From positions 1 through 35,204 of the forward strand of contig JALOLC010000011.1 in NCBI GenBank assembly GCA_025456175.1: DNA of 35,204 nucleotides. Direction: 5' to 3'. Source of the DNA: Acidobacteriota bacterium (GTDB taxonomy: Bacteria > Acidobacteriota > Aminicenantia > UBA2199). A model generated the notes under the pieces. It was not told where the DNA came from and did not search any database. It worked only from the letters and a program-made list of their open reading frames with translations. A program made the translations under genes and the position numbers. This document shows, one piece after another, positions 1 to 7,862 of this stretch (the stretch's first letter is position 1; the number at the start of each line of letters is the position of its first letter).

Positions 1-1
1 G

Positions 2-526
2 GGGCCGGTGGAGGTCATCGCCGACGACGAGCGCCTGCGCGCCATCATGCCCGGGCTCCGCGGCGAAAGGGTCCTGGGCTTCGATATCGAGGTGCGGCCG
101 ACCTTCAAGAGCGGCGACAGCTTCCCTCCGGCGCTGGTGCAAATGGCGGGGGAGAGTGCGGTCTACTTGGTCCAGCTGAAGAGAATCGCTGACCTTTCCC
201 CTTTGGGCGAGCTGTTCGCCGATAACCAGGTCATCAAAGCCGGCGTAGCCATCACCGGCGACATCGCCAAGCTCCACGAGATCGTCCCCTTCGAGCCGGC
301 CAAGTTCGTCGAGCTGGGCAAGATGGCGGCGAAGAGGGGATTCAAGGCCAGCGGCGTGCGCACCCTGGCCGCAAATCTCCTGGGACTGCGCATCTCCAAG
401 GGCGCGCAATGCTCCAATTGGGAACGCTCCGAACTGACTCCGGCGCAGATCCACTACGCGGCCACCGACGCCTGGGTTTGCCGCGAAATCTATCTGTTTT
501 TGGAGAAATGCGGAGCTCCGATTTAA
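2..526 (+). CDS. 3'-5' exonuclease domain protein (RNase D-like, DEDDy), 5'-truncated by window edge
   Basis: This protein is a DEDD-superfamily 3'-5' exonuclease. The family hydrolyses RNA or DNA from the 3' end using two metal ions. All motifs are visible, numbering from the GTG at 8: Exo I is GFDIE with D26 and E28, Exo II has D85 in ITGDIAKL, and Exo III has Y150 and D154 in YAATDAW, which is the DEDDy type. The frame is open to the left edge and reads G-P before that GTG. Family members commonly have a few more residues before this strand, so the true start probably lies outside the window and the GTG is a codon inside the gene. The product is a stand-alone nuclease domain with no HRDC domain, so it is not full-length RNase D. 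The next gene begins directly after the stop, which suggests co-transcription. The substrate cannot be told from sequence. Confidence 0.85.
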   Translation, partial: GPVEVIADDERLRAIMPGLRGERVLGFDIEVRPTFKSGDSFPPALVQMAGESAVYLVQLKRIADLSPLGELFADNQVIKAGVAITGDIAKLHEIVPFEPAKFVELGKMAAKRGFKASGVRTLAANLLGLRISKGAQCSNWERSELTPAQIHYAATDAWVCREIYLFLEKCGAPI

Positions 527-1747
527 ATGGCATTGGCTGAGCCTGGATCGCTTGAGTCATTCATCCGCCTGGAGGCCAGCCAGCGGCGGCTGAAGCTGCC
601 CCGGGACGGAGCGGCCGTGCTGGCCGGCCTCGACTACGAGCTGGAGATCGAAATAAAGAACGAAGCGCTGCGCCGTTTCTTCAGGCACCACGAATTGCCG
701 GGCCGGCCCGAGCGCATCATCCCCTCGCCGCGGCCGCGCGGCTACCGCACGACCAGCAAGCGTCGCTGCCGCCATGCGGCTTTTGGCGGCCGCCAGGGAC
801 GGGAAATCGCTCACGACGCGTTTTTCAGCGCCGGAGAGGGAGCGGCCATGCTCGAGCCTGAAGAGCATGGCCGGATCTTCGCTTTCCTTGAGGAACGCCT
901 GCAGGACCCCGCCTTTGCCCCCCTGGCCCGCGCCCTCAATTTCATCATCATCCGCGGCACGTACGAGGAATTCTTGGTCGTATTCAATCTACAGGCCATG
1001 AACCGCGGGCTCCATCGCCTGCTGCTGCGTGCGGCCGCCGCCCTGCGCCTCCAGGAAGCCAAGGTCAGTTCGGTTTTCCTGATCATAGACCCCAGCCGTT
1101 CATCCTATTATCTGGAGGCCGACACTCCTCGGGGGGCCTTCCCCATCAAGCGGTTGTTCGGGCCCAAAGGCTTCCGCCTGAAGGTCGGCAGCGTCAGCTT
1201 CTTTGTTCCGCCCCTGGCTTTTTCCCAGGTCAACGAGTCGATTCTCCTGCCGCTGGTCGAAGGGGCCCGCAGCCTGCTGGCCCTGGAAAAGGGTGTGCGT
1301 CTCCTCGACCTGTACTGCGGCTACGGACTGTTCGCCTTCACGTTGGGAAGAGACTACCGCGAGGTCATTGCCGTTGATGAAGCCCAGGCCTCGGTCCGCG
1401 CCGGACGCGATATGACAGCGCGGACTCCCGGTTATCAGCGCATCCGCTTCCTGGCCGCGGCGATCGAGCGCCGCAGCCTGGAGACGGCGCTGCCGCCGCC
1501 GCTGCGGCCCGGGGAGGAGGACGTCCTCCTCGATCCTCCCCGCCACGGCGCGGGCGCCGTCGTCATCGGTTCCATTGCCCGCCGCCGTCCGGGGCGGGTC
1601 CTGCACCTTTTCTGCGCTGCCGAGGAAATGCCCCCGGCCATCGGCCACTGGCGCCGCGAGGGATACTTTGTCCGGCGCGTCCTTCCCCTGGACATGTTTG
1701 CCGGCACCCCCCAGCTGGAGACGATGGTGCTCCTGACCCCGGCTTGA
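527..1747 (+). CDS. TrmA/RlmD-like RNA (uracil-5)-methyltransferase family protein
   Basis: This is a class I SAM-dependent methyltransferase of the RNA m5U family. The family transfers a methyl group to C5 of uridine in tRNA or rRNA through a covalent Cys-uridine adduct. The C-terminal half shows the family motifs in order: FSQVNES, the SAM-binding motif DLYCGYGLFAF, LLDPPRHG, a candidate nucleophile Cys in LHLFCAAEEM, and the general-base Glu in QLETMVLL near the C-terminus. The N-terminal half has PSPRPRGYRTTSKRR, which resembles the YRN-type motif of the family. No TRAM domain or 4Fe-4S cysteine set is seen. The segment after the Cys is AAEEM rather than the usual NPxTL, so substrate and activity are uncertain. 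The start is the ATG directly after the upstream TAA, with no gap, so translation is probably coupled. The length of 406 residues fits the family. Confidence 0.8.
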   Translation: MALAEPGSLESFIRLEASQRRLKLPRDGAAVLAGLDYELEIEIKNEALRRFFRHHELPGRPERIIPSPRPRGYRTTSKRRCRHAAFGGRQGREIAHDAFFSAGEGAAMLEPEEHGRIFAFLEERLQDPAFAPLARALNFIIIRGTYEEFLVVFNLQAMNRGLHRLLLRAAAALRLQEAKVSSVFLIIDPSRSSYYLEADTPRGAFPIKRLFGPKGFRLKVGSVSFFVPPLAFSQVNESILLPLVEGARSLLALEKGVRLLDLYCGYGLFAFTLGRDYREVIAVDEAQASVRAGRDMTARTPGYQRIRFLAAAIERRSLETALPPPLRPGEEDVLLDPPRHGAGAVVIGSIARRRPGRVLHLFCAAEEMPPAIGHWRREGYFVRRVLPLDMFAGTPQLETMVLLTPA

Positions 1748-1761
1748 GCCTAGGGCTTTTA

Positions 1762-1803
1762 GAAATCGGTTTACGGTAATTGCCATAAATTGAAATCGGT
1801 TTA
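1762..1803. repeat. Direct repeat of GAAATCGGTTTA, 30-bp period
   Basis: GAAATCGGTTTA occurs at 1762-1773 and again at 1792-1803, exactly 30 bp apart. Each copy is followed by a GG-containing sequence. The octamer ATTGCCAT also occurs twice, at 1779-1786 and 1867-1874. The second 12-mer forms the outer end of the hairpin annotated next. The repeats lie between two genes and have no coding potential that I can support. Confidence 0.75.
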
Positions 1804-1869
1804 GGGTGGAAGGTTTAAGGTTAAGGGAAGAGATGCGCTCCACCTTACACCCTGAACCTTACACCGATT
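1794..1869. repeat. Long imperfect inverted repeat between the methyltransferase gene and metF
   Basis: The left arm at 1794-1823 and the right arm at 1840-1869 match at 22 of 30 positions as reverse complements when compared base by base. The outer seven base pairs are perfect (AATCGGT with ACCGATT). The loop is about 16 nt. The arms consist of variants of GGTTTAAGG/GGTGTAAGG. No T-run follows, so it is not a standard intrinsic terminator, but the RNA could still fold. It could be a degenerate dispersed intergenic element or a processing hairpin. Which one cannot be decided from one copy. Confidence 0.7.
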
Positions 1870-1906
1870 GCCATCATTTCCTGCCGACTCGCTCATTGAG
1901 CTCGGC

Positions 1907-1935
1907 TTTAAGTCAGGCTCTGTTTGTGCTATGAT
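1907..1935 (+). promoter_or_regulatory. Possible sigma70-type promoter for metF
   Basis: TATGAT at 1930-1935 is a good -10 hexamer. It is 17 bp downstream of a poor -35 candidate, TTTAAG at 1907-1912. The predicted start of transcription would be near 1942, about 20 nt before metF and just ahead of its Shine-Dalgarno sequence. The weak -35 keeps confidence low. No cobalamin or SAM riboswitch-like conserved segment was recognised in this gap. Confidence 0.35.
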
Positions 1936-1963
1936 GCAGCCAATCCACGTTCGAGGAAATGCA

Positions 1964-2926
1964 ATGATCAAGGTGATTGACTGGCTGAAACAGAACCGCA
2001 AGCTGCTTTTTTCCCTGGAGATCACGCCGCCCGATCGCGGCAAGAGCATGGACGACATCCTGTCCAGCATCGATCCGCTCATGCATTTCGAGCCCCAGTT
2101 CATCAACGTCACCTATCACCAGCCGCACATGGTCTACGAGGAGAAGGACGGGGTCATCACCCGGCGGCCGCGGCGCAAGAAGCCCGGCACCGTCGGCATC
2201 TGCAGCGCCATCAAGAACCGCTTCCAGGTCGAGCCGGTGCCGCACCTGATCTGCGGGAGCTTCAACCGCTACGAGACCGAGGACACGCTCATCGATCTCC
2301 ATTACCTGGGCATCCGCAACATCATGGCCCTGCGCGGCGACCCGCCCCCGGGCCAGGCGCGCTACATTCCTGAAAAGGAAGGCCACCACTACGCCAACCA
2401 GCTGGTCGAACAGATCGCCCAGCTGAACCACGGCAAGTACATCGACGATTTGGAAGACCCTTTCCCCACCGATTTCTGCATCGGCGTGGCCGGCTATCCC
2501 GAGAAGCACTTCGAATCGCCCAACCTGGACAAGGACCTGCGCTATTTAAAAGGCAAAGTGGACGCGGGGGCGGAATACGTCATCACCCAGATGTTCTACG
2601 ATTTCCGCCTGTACCGGGAGTTCGTGGAAAAAGCCAGGGCCATCGGCATCCAGGCGCCCATCCTCCCGGGGCTCAAGCCGCTGGTCAACCGCAGGCAGAT
2701 CCAGACCATCCCCAGCTCCTTTCATGTCAACATACCCGCGGAGCTCGTCGCGGCCATCGAGGAGGCGCGCACCAAGGAGCAGGCCTTCGCCAGCGGCATC
2801 CGCCACATGGCCAGGCTGGTCGAGGAGCTGATCGCCTACGGCGTGCCGGGAATCCACGTGTTCACCATGGGGCAGGGCCACGCCGCCAGGGCGCTGCTGG
2901 AAGCCGTTTTCGCCGGCAAGCCCTAG
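1964..2926 (+). CDS. metF: Methylenetetrahydrofolate reductase
   Basis: MetF is a flavoprotein that reduces 5,10-methylene-THF to 5-methyl-THF, the methyl donor for methionine synthase. Visible family signatures are FSLEITPP near the N-terminus, the FINVTYHQP strand, NIMALRGDPP, YVITQMFYD and PILPGLKPL, spread along a single TIM-barrel domain. The chosen ATG at 1964 gives 320 residues, usual for bacterial MetF. It is preceded by GAGGAAA at 1953-1959 at good spacing. A longer in-frame reading back to 1868 exists but adds a tail unlike MetF and lacks a ribosome binding site. metH follows after 22 bp, so the enzyme and the consumer of its product are encoded side by side. The middle part (about residues 50-75) has an extra basic stretch, RRPRRKKPG, typical of some MetF forms. 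Confidence 0.93.
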   Translation: MIKVIDWLKQNRKLLFSLEITPPDRGKSMDDILSSIDPLMHFEPQFINVTYHQPHMVYEEKDGVITRRPRRKKPGTVGICSAIKNRFQVEPVPHLICGSFNRYETEDTLIDLHYLGIRNIMALRGDPPPGQARYIPEKEGHHYANQLVEQIAQLNHGKYIDDLEDPFPTDFCIGVAGYPEKHFESPNLDKDLRYLKGKVDAGAEYVITQMFYDFRLYREFVEKARAIGIQAPILPGLKPLVNRRQIQTIPSSFHVNIPAELVAAIEEARTKEQAFASGIRHMARLVEELIAYGVPGIHVFTMGQGHAARALLEAVFAGKP

Positions 2927-2948
2927 AGCGGCCGTCAAGGGAGGCACC

Positions 2949-5900
2949 TTGCGCAAGCCCGGCATCGGCAAGCGCCTGCTCGAGAAGGTCCTGATCCTCG
3001 ACGGCGCCATGGGCACGGCCATCATGGCCGCCAATCCAGGCCCCGACGACTACCAGGGCCATGACGGCTGCCACGACTTCCTCGCCATCTCCAGGCCCGA
3101 CCTCATCGCCGGGATCCATGCCGCCTACCTGGAGGCAGGCTGCGACATCATCGAGACCAACACCTTTGGCGCCCAGGCGGGCGAGCTGGCCAAGCACGGG
3201 CTGCAGACGCGCACGTACGAAATCAATCTCCAGGCTTCCCGGCTGGCCGCAAAAACCGCCGCCGATTACCGCTCGCGGGAGCAGCCGCGCTACGTGGCCG
3301 GATCGATCGGGCCCGGCTCACGCCTGCCCAGCCTGCAGCAGGTTGCTTTCACTGAGCTGGAGGACTCGTATTACACCCAGGCGCTCGGGCTTTTCGACGG
3401 CGGCGTCGACCTGTTCCAGGTGGAAACATGCCAGGACATGCTGCAGGCCAAGGCCGCGCTGCGCGCCCTGGGCCGCGTTTTCAGGGAAAAGGGAAGCGCC
3501 CGTCCGGTCAGTGTCCTGGTCACCCTGGAAAAAAACCGCATGCTGCTGGGCACCGAGATGGCCACGGCGCTGGACACGTTCCTCCCTTTTCCCCTGTTCG
3601 CCTTCGGCGTCAATTGCGGCACCGGCCCGGAAGGGATGGCCGAGGCGGTCAGGACCCTGTCGGCATCGTCCCCATTCCCCCTGGCCGTAATGCCCAATGC
3701 CGGCCTGCCGAGGTACAAGAACGGCAATTATGGATATGACCTGGAGCCGGCCGCCTTCGCCGGCCAGCTGCGCGATTTCGTGAGGGAGAGCGGCGCCGCC
3801 ATCGTCGGGGGCTGCTGCGGCTCGACGCCCAGGCATATCCGCGCCCTGGCGCGGGCTGTCGGCGGCGCGGCCCCTGCCGACCGCAGGAAGGTGCCGCGCC
3901 GGAGCCGGGCGACCTCCCTGTTCGCCAGCCAGGAATTCCGCGTGCGGCCGCGGCCGCTGATCATCGGCGAGCAGACCAATGCCACCGGCAGCCGCCGGTT
4001 CAAGGCGGCGCTTCTGGACGAAGACCTCGACGCCATGCTGGCCGTGGCCCAGGAACAGGCGCGCGAAGGAGCCCACCTGCTCGACCTGAACGTGGCCTTC
4101 GCCGGCCGCGACGAGGCGCGCGACATGGGGCGGGTCGCGGCCAGGCTGAACATGCAGAGTCGCCTGCCGCTGATGCTGGACAGCGCCAGCATCCCGGCGC
4201 TGGAGGCGGGGCTGAAGGGTTGCGCCGGCCGGGCAGTGATCAATTCCATCAACCTCGAGGACGGTGGCCCCCGCGCCGAGGCGATACTCGCTCTGGCCCG
4301 GGATTTCGGGGCGGCGGTGGTCTGCCTGGCCATCGACGAGAAAGGCATGGCCCGCGACCGGGACAGAAAGGTTTCCGTCCTGAGGCGGCTTCACGACTTG
4401 GCCCATCGGCGCGGCCTCGACCCCGGGGATATCTTTCTCGACCCGTTGACCTTTACCCTGGCCTCGGGCGACCCTGGCCTGGTTGCCAGCGGCGTCGAGA
4501 CGCTGGCGGCGCTGCCGCTCATCAAGAAACTCATGCCCAGGGCCCAAACCCTGCTTGGCGTCAGCAATATCTCCTACGGCCTGCAGCCATCCGCAAGGCG
4601 GATCGTCAACGCCGTCTTCCTCTACCACGCCGTCCAAAATGGCCTCGACGCGGCCATTTTTCATGCCGCCCGCATCCTGCCGCTCAACCGCATCGACCCC
4701 CAGGAGATCCGCCTGGCCGAAAACCTCATTTTCAACCGCCGGCAAGAAACAGGCGACCCGTTGCGCGCCATCATGGATCACTTTCAGGACCGGGAAACGG
4801 CCCCGGCCGGCACCGCTCCGGCCGCCAGCCCCGAAGAGCGACTCCGTGAGGCGGTGCTCAGCGGCAGCCCCGCCGGCCTGGAAGCCGACCTGGCCCTGCT
4901 GGCCGAGAAGATCCCCCCGCTGGACATCGTCAACCTGCACCTGCTGAAGACCATGGCTGAGGTCGGAGGGCTTTTTGAAAAAGGGATCATGCAGCTGCCC
5001 TTCGTGCTGCAGGCGGCCGAGGTGGTCAAGGCGGCGTTGGACCTCCTGGAGCCGCGCCTGCCGAAGGCCGGCAGGGGCCTGCGCGGCACCGTGGTGCTGG
5101 CCACGGTAAAGGGCGATGTCCACGATATCGGCAAGAACCTGGTCGACATCATCCTGCGCAGCAACGGCTACCGGGTAATCAATCTCGGCACGAACCAGGG
5201 GGGGGAGGAGATCGCCGCCGCCGTGGCCAGGCACCAGCCAGACCATATCGGTTTGAGCGCCCTGCTGGTCCGCTCCACGCTGGAGATGACGGGGATCCTG
5301 CGTCATCTGCATGAGCGGGGTATCGGCGTCCCCGTAATCTGCGGCGGCGCCGCCCTGACGCCGGCGTTCGTCAACACGGCCCTGAAGCCCGCCTACCGGG
5401 GGAAAGTCAATTATGGCGCCGACGCCTTCGCGGCCATGAAGCTCATGGCTGGGAGCGCGGGTGCCCCGGTTAAGCCACAGGTCCGCAAGGGCAAAGCCCG
5501 GGCAAAGACGCCGGCCATTGCCTGCGCACCGCCCCCCGCTGTCGCGCCCCCCTTTCTCGGCAGCAGGATCGTGCGCTGGGACCTGGAGGATGTCCTGCCT
5601 TTCCTGGACAAGCGCGTGCTGGTCAAGGCCCGCTGGCGCATGCGGCCGGGAGCCGAGGCCGAGCGTTTCTTCGCCCAGACCCTGGCCCTGCTCCGCAAGG
5701 GCGGCGGCCTGCGCTTTTCCTCCATTTACGGGTATTTCCGCTGCCGGCGCCAGGGCAGAAACCGGCTGCTGCTGTGTGCCGGCGGCGACGAGTTCGCCTT
5801 CGATTTCCCTTGCCGCGAAGGCGTCTCCCTGGCCGACTATTTCGCCAGGAACGAGGATGTGGTCCCCTTGTTCATCGTCAGCTGCGGGGCCAGGGTGGCG

Positions 5901-6218
5901 CGTCTGGAAAAAAAGCTTTTCGCCGCCGACCAGTTCAACCGCTACTTCCTGCTGCACGGTCTTGCCGTGGAGCTGGCCGAGGGGCTGGCCGCGGCCATGC
6001 ACTGCCGCATCCGCTCGGAGCTTGGCCTGGGGACCAGGCAGGGGAGGCGTTTCAGCCCCGGCTACCCGGCCTGGCCGCGCCTCTCTGACCAGGAGAAGCT
6101 GGTTCGCATCCTCGCCGCCAAGCGCATCGGCATCGGCCTGAGTGAAAGTTTCCAGCTCTTGCCCGAGCTGAGCGTCAGCGCCATGGTCGTCCGCCATCCC
6201 CAGGCCGGTTGCCGCTGA
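2949..6218 (+). CDS. metH: Cobalamin-dependent methionine synthase
   Basis: MetH transfers the methyl group of 5-methyl-THF to homocysteine through cob(I)alamin. All four modules are present in order. The homocysteine domain (about 1-300) has zinc ligands C223 (GVNCG) and C289/C290 (GGCCGS). The pterin domain (about 335-610) starts with IGEQTNATGS. The cobalamin cap and Rossmann module (about 640-840) has H725 in the DxHxxG motif GDVHDIG. The SAM-dependent reactivation domain (about 870-1089) has RFSPGYP near residue 1032 and ESFQLLPE. At 1089 residues it is shorter than the roughly 1,227-residue E. coli enzyme but not missing a module. The start is TTG at 2949, chosen because AGGGAGG ends 4-5 nt before it and the Hcy domain begins soon after. 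An alanine- and lysine-rich linker joins the last two modules. The stop overlaps the next start (TGATG). Confidence 0.95.
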   Translation: MRKPGIGKRLLEKVLILDGAMGTAIMAANPGPDDYQGHDGCHDFLAISRPDLIAGIHAAYLEAGCDIIETNTFGAQAGELAKHGLQTRTYEINLQASRLAAKTAADYRSREQPRYVAGSIGPGSRLPSLQQVAFTELEDSYYTQALGLFDGGVDLFQVETCQDMLQAKAALRALGRVFREKGSARPVSVLVTLEKNRMLLGTEMATALDTFLPFPLFAFGVNCGTGPEGMAEAVRTLSASSPFPLAVMPNAGLPRYKNGNYGYDLEPAAFAGQLRDFVRESGAAIVGGCCGSTPRHIRALARAVGGAAPADRRKVPRRSRATSLFASQEFRVRPRPLIIGEQTNATGSRRFKAALLDEDLDAMLAVAQEQAREGAHLLDLNVAFAGRDEARDMGRVAARLNMQSRLPLMLDSASIPALEAGLKGCAGRAVINSINLEDGGPRAEAILALARDFGAAVVCLAIDEKGMARDRDRKVSVLRRLHDLAHRRGLDPGDIFLDPLTFTLASGDPGLVASGVETLAALPLIKKLMPRAQTLLGVSNISYGLQPSARRIVNAVFLYHAVQNGLDAAIFHAARILPLNRIDPQEIRLAENLIFNRRQETGDPLRAIMDHFQDRETAPAGTAPAASPEERLREAVLSGSPAGLEADLALLAEKIPPLDIVNLHLLKTMAEVGGLFEKGIMQLPFVLQAAEVVKAALDLLEPRLPKAGRGLRGTVVLATVKGDVHDIGKNLVDIILRSNGYRVINLGTNQGGEEIAAAVARHQPDHIGLSALLVRSTLEMTGILRHLHERGIGVPVICGGAALTPAFVNTALKPAYRGKVNYGADAFAAMKLMAGSAGAPVKPQVRKGKARAKTPAIACAPPPAVAPPFLGSRIVRWDLEDVLPFLDKRVLVKARWRMRPGAEAERFFAQTLALLRKGGGLRFSSIYGYFRCRRQGRNRLLLCAGGDEFAFDFPCREGVSLADYFARNEDVVPLFIVSCGARVARLEKKLFAADQFNRYFLLHGLAVELAEGLAAAMHCRIRSELGLGTRQGRRFSPGYPAWPRLSDQEKLVRILAAKRIGIGLSESFQLLPELSVSAMVVRHPQAGCR

Positions 6219-7777
6219 TGGCCATAAGGGGGCCAAAAAAAAATCTGGCAACTCCGCCGGCGGCCATCTCCGCTATGGAGGAGAGGTTCGAATCGTGGCG
6301 TCAGCGGATCAGCCTGTTCCTGGGGCCGCTTCTGGCCTTTTTCCTGCTCATCCTGCCCATGCCTGGGCTGTGCCGCGATGCCCACGTCCTGGCGGCAATC
6401 ATCGGCTGGATCGTGGTCTGGTGGATCGGGGAGCCGATCCCCATCCCGATCAGCGCCCTGCTGGGGGCGGTCCTCTGCATCCTGGGCGGTGTGGCCGACG
6501 CCAGGACGGTCCTGGCCCCCTTTGCCGAGCCGACCATCTTCTTGTTCATGGGCAGCTTCATCCTGGCTCGGGCCATGAGCGTCCATGCCCTGGACCGCCG
6601 CTTCGCCTTCGCCATCCTGGGCAACCGCTGGATCGCCGAGCGCTCCTGGCGCATCCTGTTCGCCTTCGGCGGGATCGCCGCCTTTCTCTCGCTCTGGATC
6701 AGCAACACCGCCACCACGGCCATGATGTTCCCCATCGGCATCGGCATCGTCTCCGCCATGGCCGGCCTGCTGGAGAAGCAAAGCGGCCGCAGGATCGACC
6801 CAACCCGCTTCCGTTTCGCCACCGCAATGATGCTGATGGCCGCCTACGCCTCCTCGGCCGGCGGCATCGGCACCCCGGTGGGGACGCCGCCGAACCTGAT
6901 CGGCATCGCCATGATCGAGAAGTTCGCCGGCGTGAAAATCCCCTTCTTCCAGTGGATGCTCTTCGCCGTGCCCATGCTGCTGGTTATGTATCTCGTGCTT
7001 TTCCTCCTCCTGGTTGTCCTGCACAAGCCTGAGCTGCCCGTGATCAAGGGCAGCCGTGAGTACGTGCGCCAGGAGCTGGAGAGCCTCGGCCCCTGGAGCC
7101 GCGGACAAAAGAACACCCTGGCCGCGTTCCTGGTGACCGTCGCCCTTTGGGTAACACCGGGATTCCTGTCCGTGTTCTGGGGAACTGCGTCACCGCCTGC
7201 CCAGTGGTACGGCGGGCACCTGCCCGAAGCGGCCGCGGCGCTGATCGGGGCGGGCCTGCTGTTCCTGCTGCCCGTGAACTGGAGGAAAAAGGAGTTCACC
7301 ATCACCTGGCGGCAGGCCGCTGACATCGACTGGGGCACGCTGCTGCTGTTCGGCGGGGGACTGAGCCTGGGGAACCTGATGTTCTCGCTGGGGCTGGCTG
7401 ACCACGTCGGCCGGTCGCTGCTGCGCTTGTCCGGGGCCGAATCGCTCTGGGGCGTCACCCTGGCTGCCGTCTTCATCGCCATCCTGGCCAGCGAGGCGAC
7501 TTCGAACACGGCGGCGGCCAACATGGTGGTGCCCGTCGTCATTTCCCTGGCCCTGGCCGGCGGCTTCAACCCGGTGCCGCCGGCTCTGGGCGCCATCCTC
7601 GGCTGCAGCTGGGGCTTCATGCTCCCGGTCTCCACGCCTCCCAACGCCATCGTTTATGGTTCCGGGCTGGTTCCGATCACCAGGATGATCCGGGCCGGCG
7701 CCATTTTCGACCTGGCGGGCGGGCTGGTGATCTGGGCGGGCTTGCGCCTGCTGCTCCCCCTGGTCGGCCTGGCCTAG
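6218..7777 (+). CDS. DASS family (SLC13-like) sodium/carboxylate symporter
   Basis: This is an integral membrane transporter of the divalent anion:sodium symporter family, which imports di- and tricarboxylates or sometimes sulfate with Na+. The two inverted-repeat halves each carry the family SNT signature: ISNTATTAMM near residue 161 and SEATSNTAAANM near residue 430. The associated loops GTPVGTPPNLIG and LPVSTPPNAIVYGSG are also present. About a dozen hydrophobic segments run from residue about 30 to the C-terminus, matching the family size. The ATG at 6218 overlaps the metH stop by one base (TGATG) and implies coupled translation. The next in-frame ATG at 6275 has no ribosome binding site either but would begin just before the first membrane segment, so it remains possible. 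Substrate is not predictable, and the link with methionine synthesis is only positional. Confidence 0.88.
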   Translation: MAIRGPKKNLATPPAAISAMEERFESWRQRISLFLGPLLAFFLLILPMPGLCRDAHVLAAIIGWIVVWWIGEPIPIPISALLGAVLCILGGVADARTVLAPFAEPTIFLFMGSFILARAMSVHALDRRFAFAILGNRWIAERSWRILFAFGGIAAFLSLWISNTATTAMMFPIGIGIVSAMAGLLEKQSGRRIDPTRFRFATAMMLMAAYASSAGGIGTPVGTPPNLIGIAMIEKFAGVKIPFFQWMLFAVPMLLVMYLVLFLLLVVLHKPELPVIKGSREYVRQELESLGPWSRGQKNTLAAFLVTVALWVTPGFLSVFWGTASPPAQWYGGHLPEAAAALIGAGLLFLLPVNWRKKEFTITWRQAADIDWGTLLLFGGGLSLGNLMFSLGLADHVGRSLLRLSGAESLWGVTLAAVFIAILASEATSNTAAANMVVPVVISLALAGGFNPVPPALGAILGCSWGFMLPVSTPPNAIVYGSGLVPITRMIRAGAIFDLAGGLVIWAGLRLLLPLVGLA

Positions 7778-7797
7778 GGGCTCTTTTCGGCCCGCGG

Positions 7798-7826
7798 TTG
7801 ACTTTTAAGCGAATGCTTTCTATAAT
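7798..7826 (+). promoter_or_regulatory. Near-consensus sigma70 promoter for the phoH operon
   Basis: TTGACT (7798-7803) and a perfect TATAAT (7821-7826) are separated by 17 bp, matching the housekeeping consensus in 11 of 12 positions. Predicted transcription starts near 7833, leaving about a 30-nt leader before the phoH ATG at 7863. It sits in the only gap of this block, directly after the transporter stop codon. This marks the start of the phoH-pgpH-ybeY-corC-era transcription unit. Confidence 0.85.
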
Positions 7827-7862
7827 TTCCCTGATGAAAAGCGATTTCCCGGGATTTTTTTA

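Noticed and set aside
1748-1963. Cobalamin or SAM riboswitch ahead of metF-metH
   Set aside because: The gap was read for conserved riboswitch cores because of the B12-dependent enzyme downstream. None was recognised, and the region is taken up by direct and inverted repeats.
3318-6251. A 977-codon open frame on the minus strand opposite metH
   Set aside because: It is antisense to a complete, motif-rich metH, is low-complexity (rich in Q, G, A, H), and matches no family. It is a by-product of high GC.
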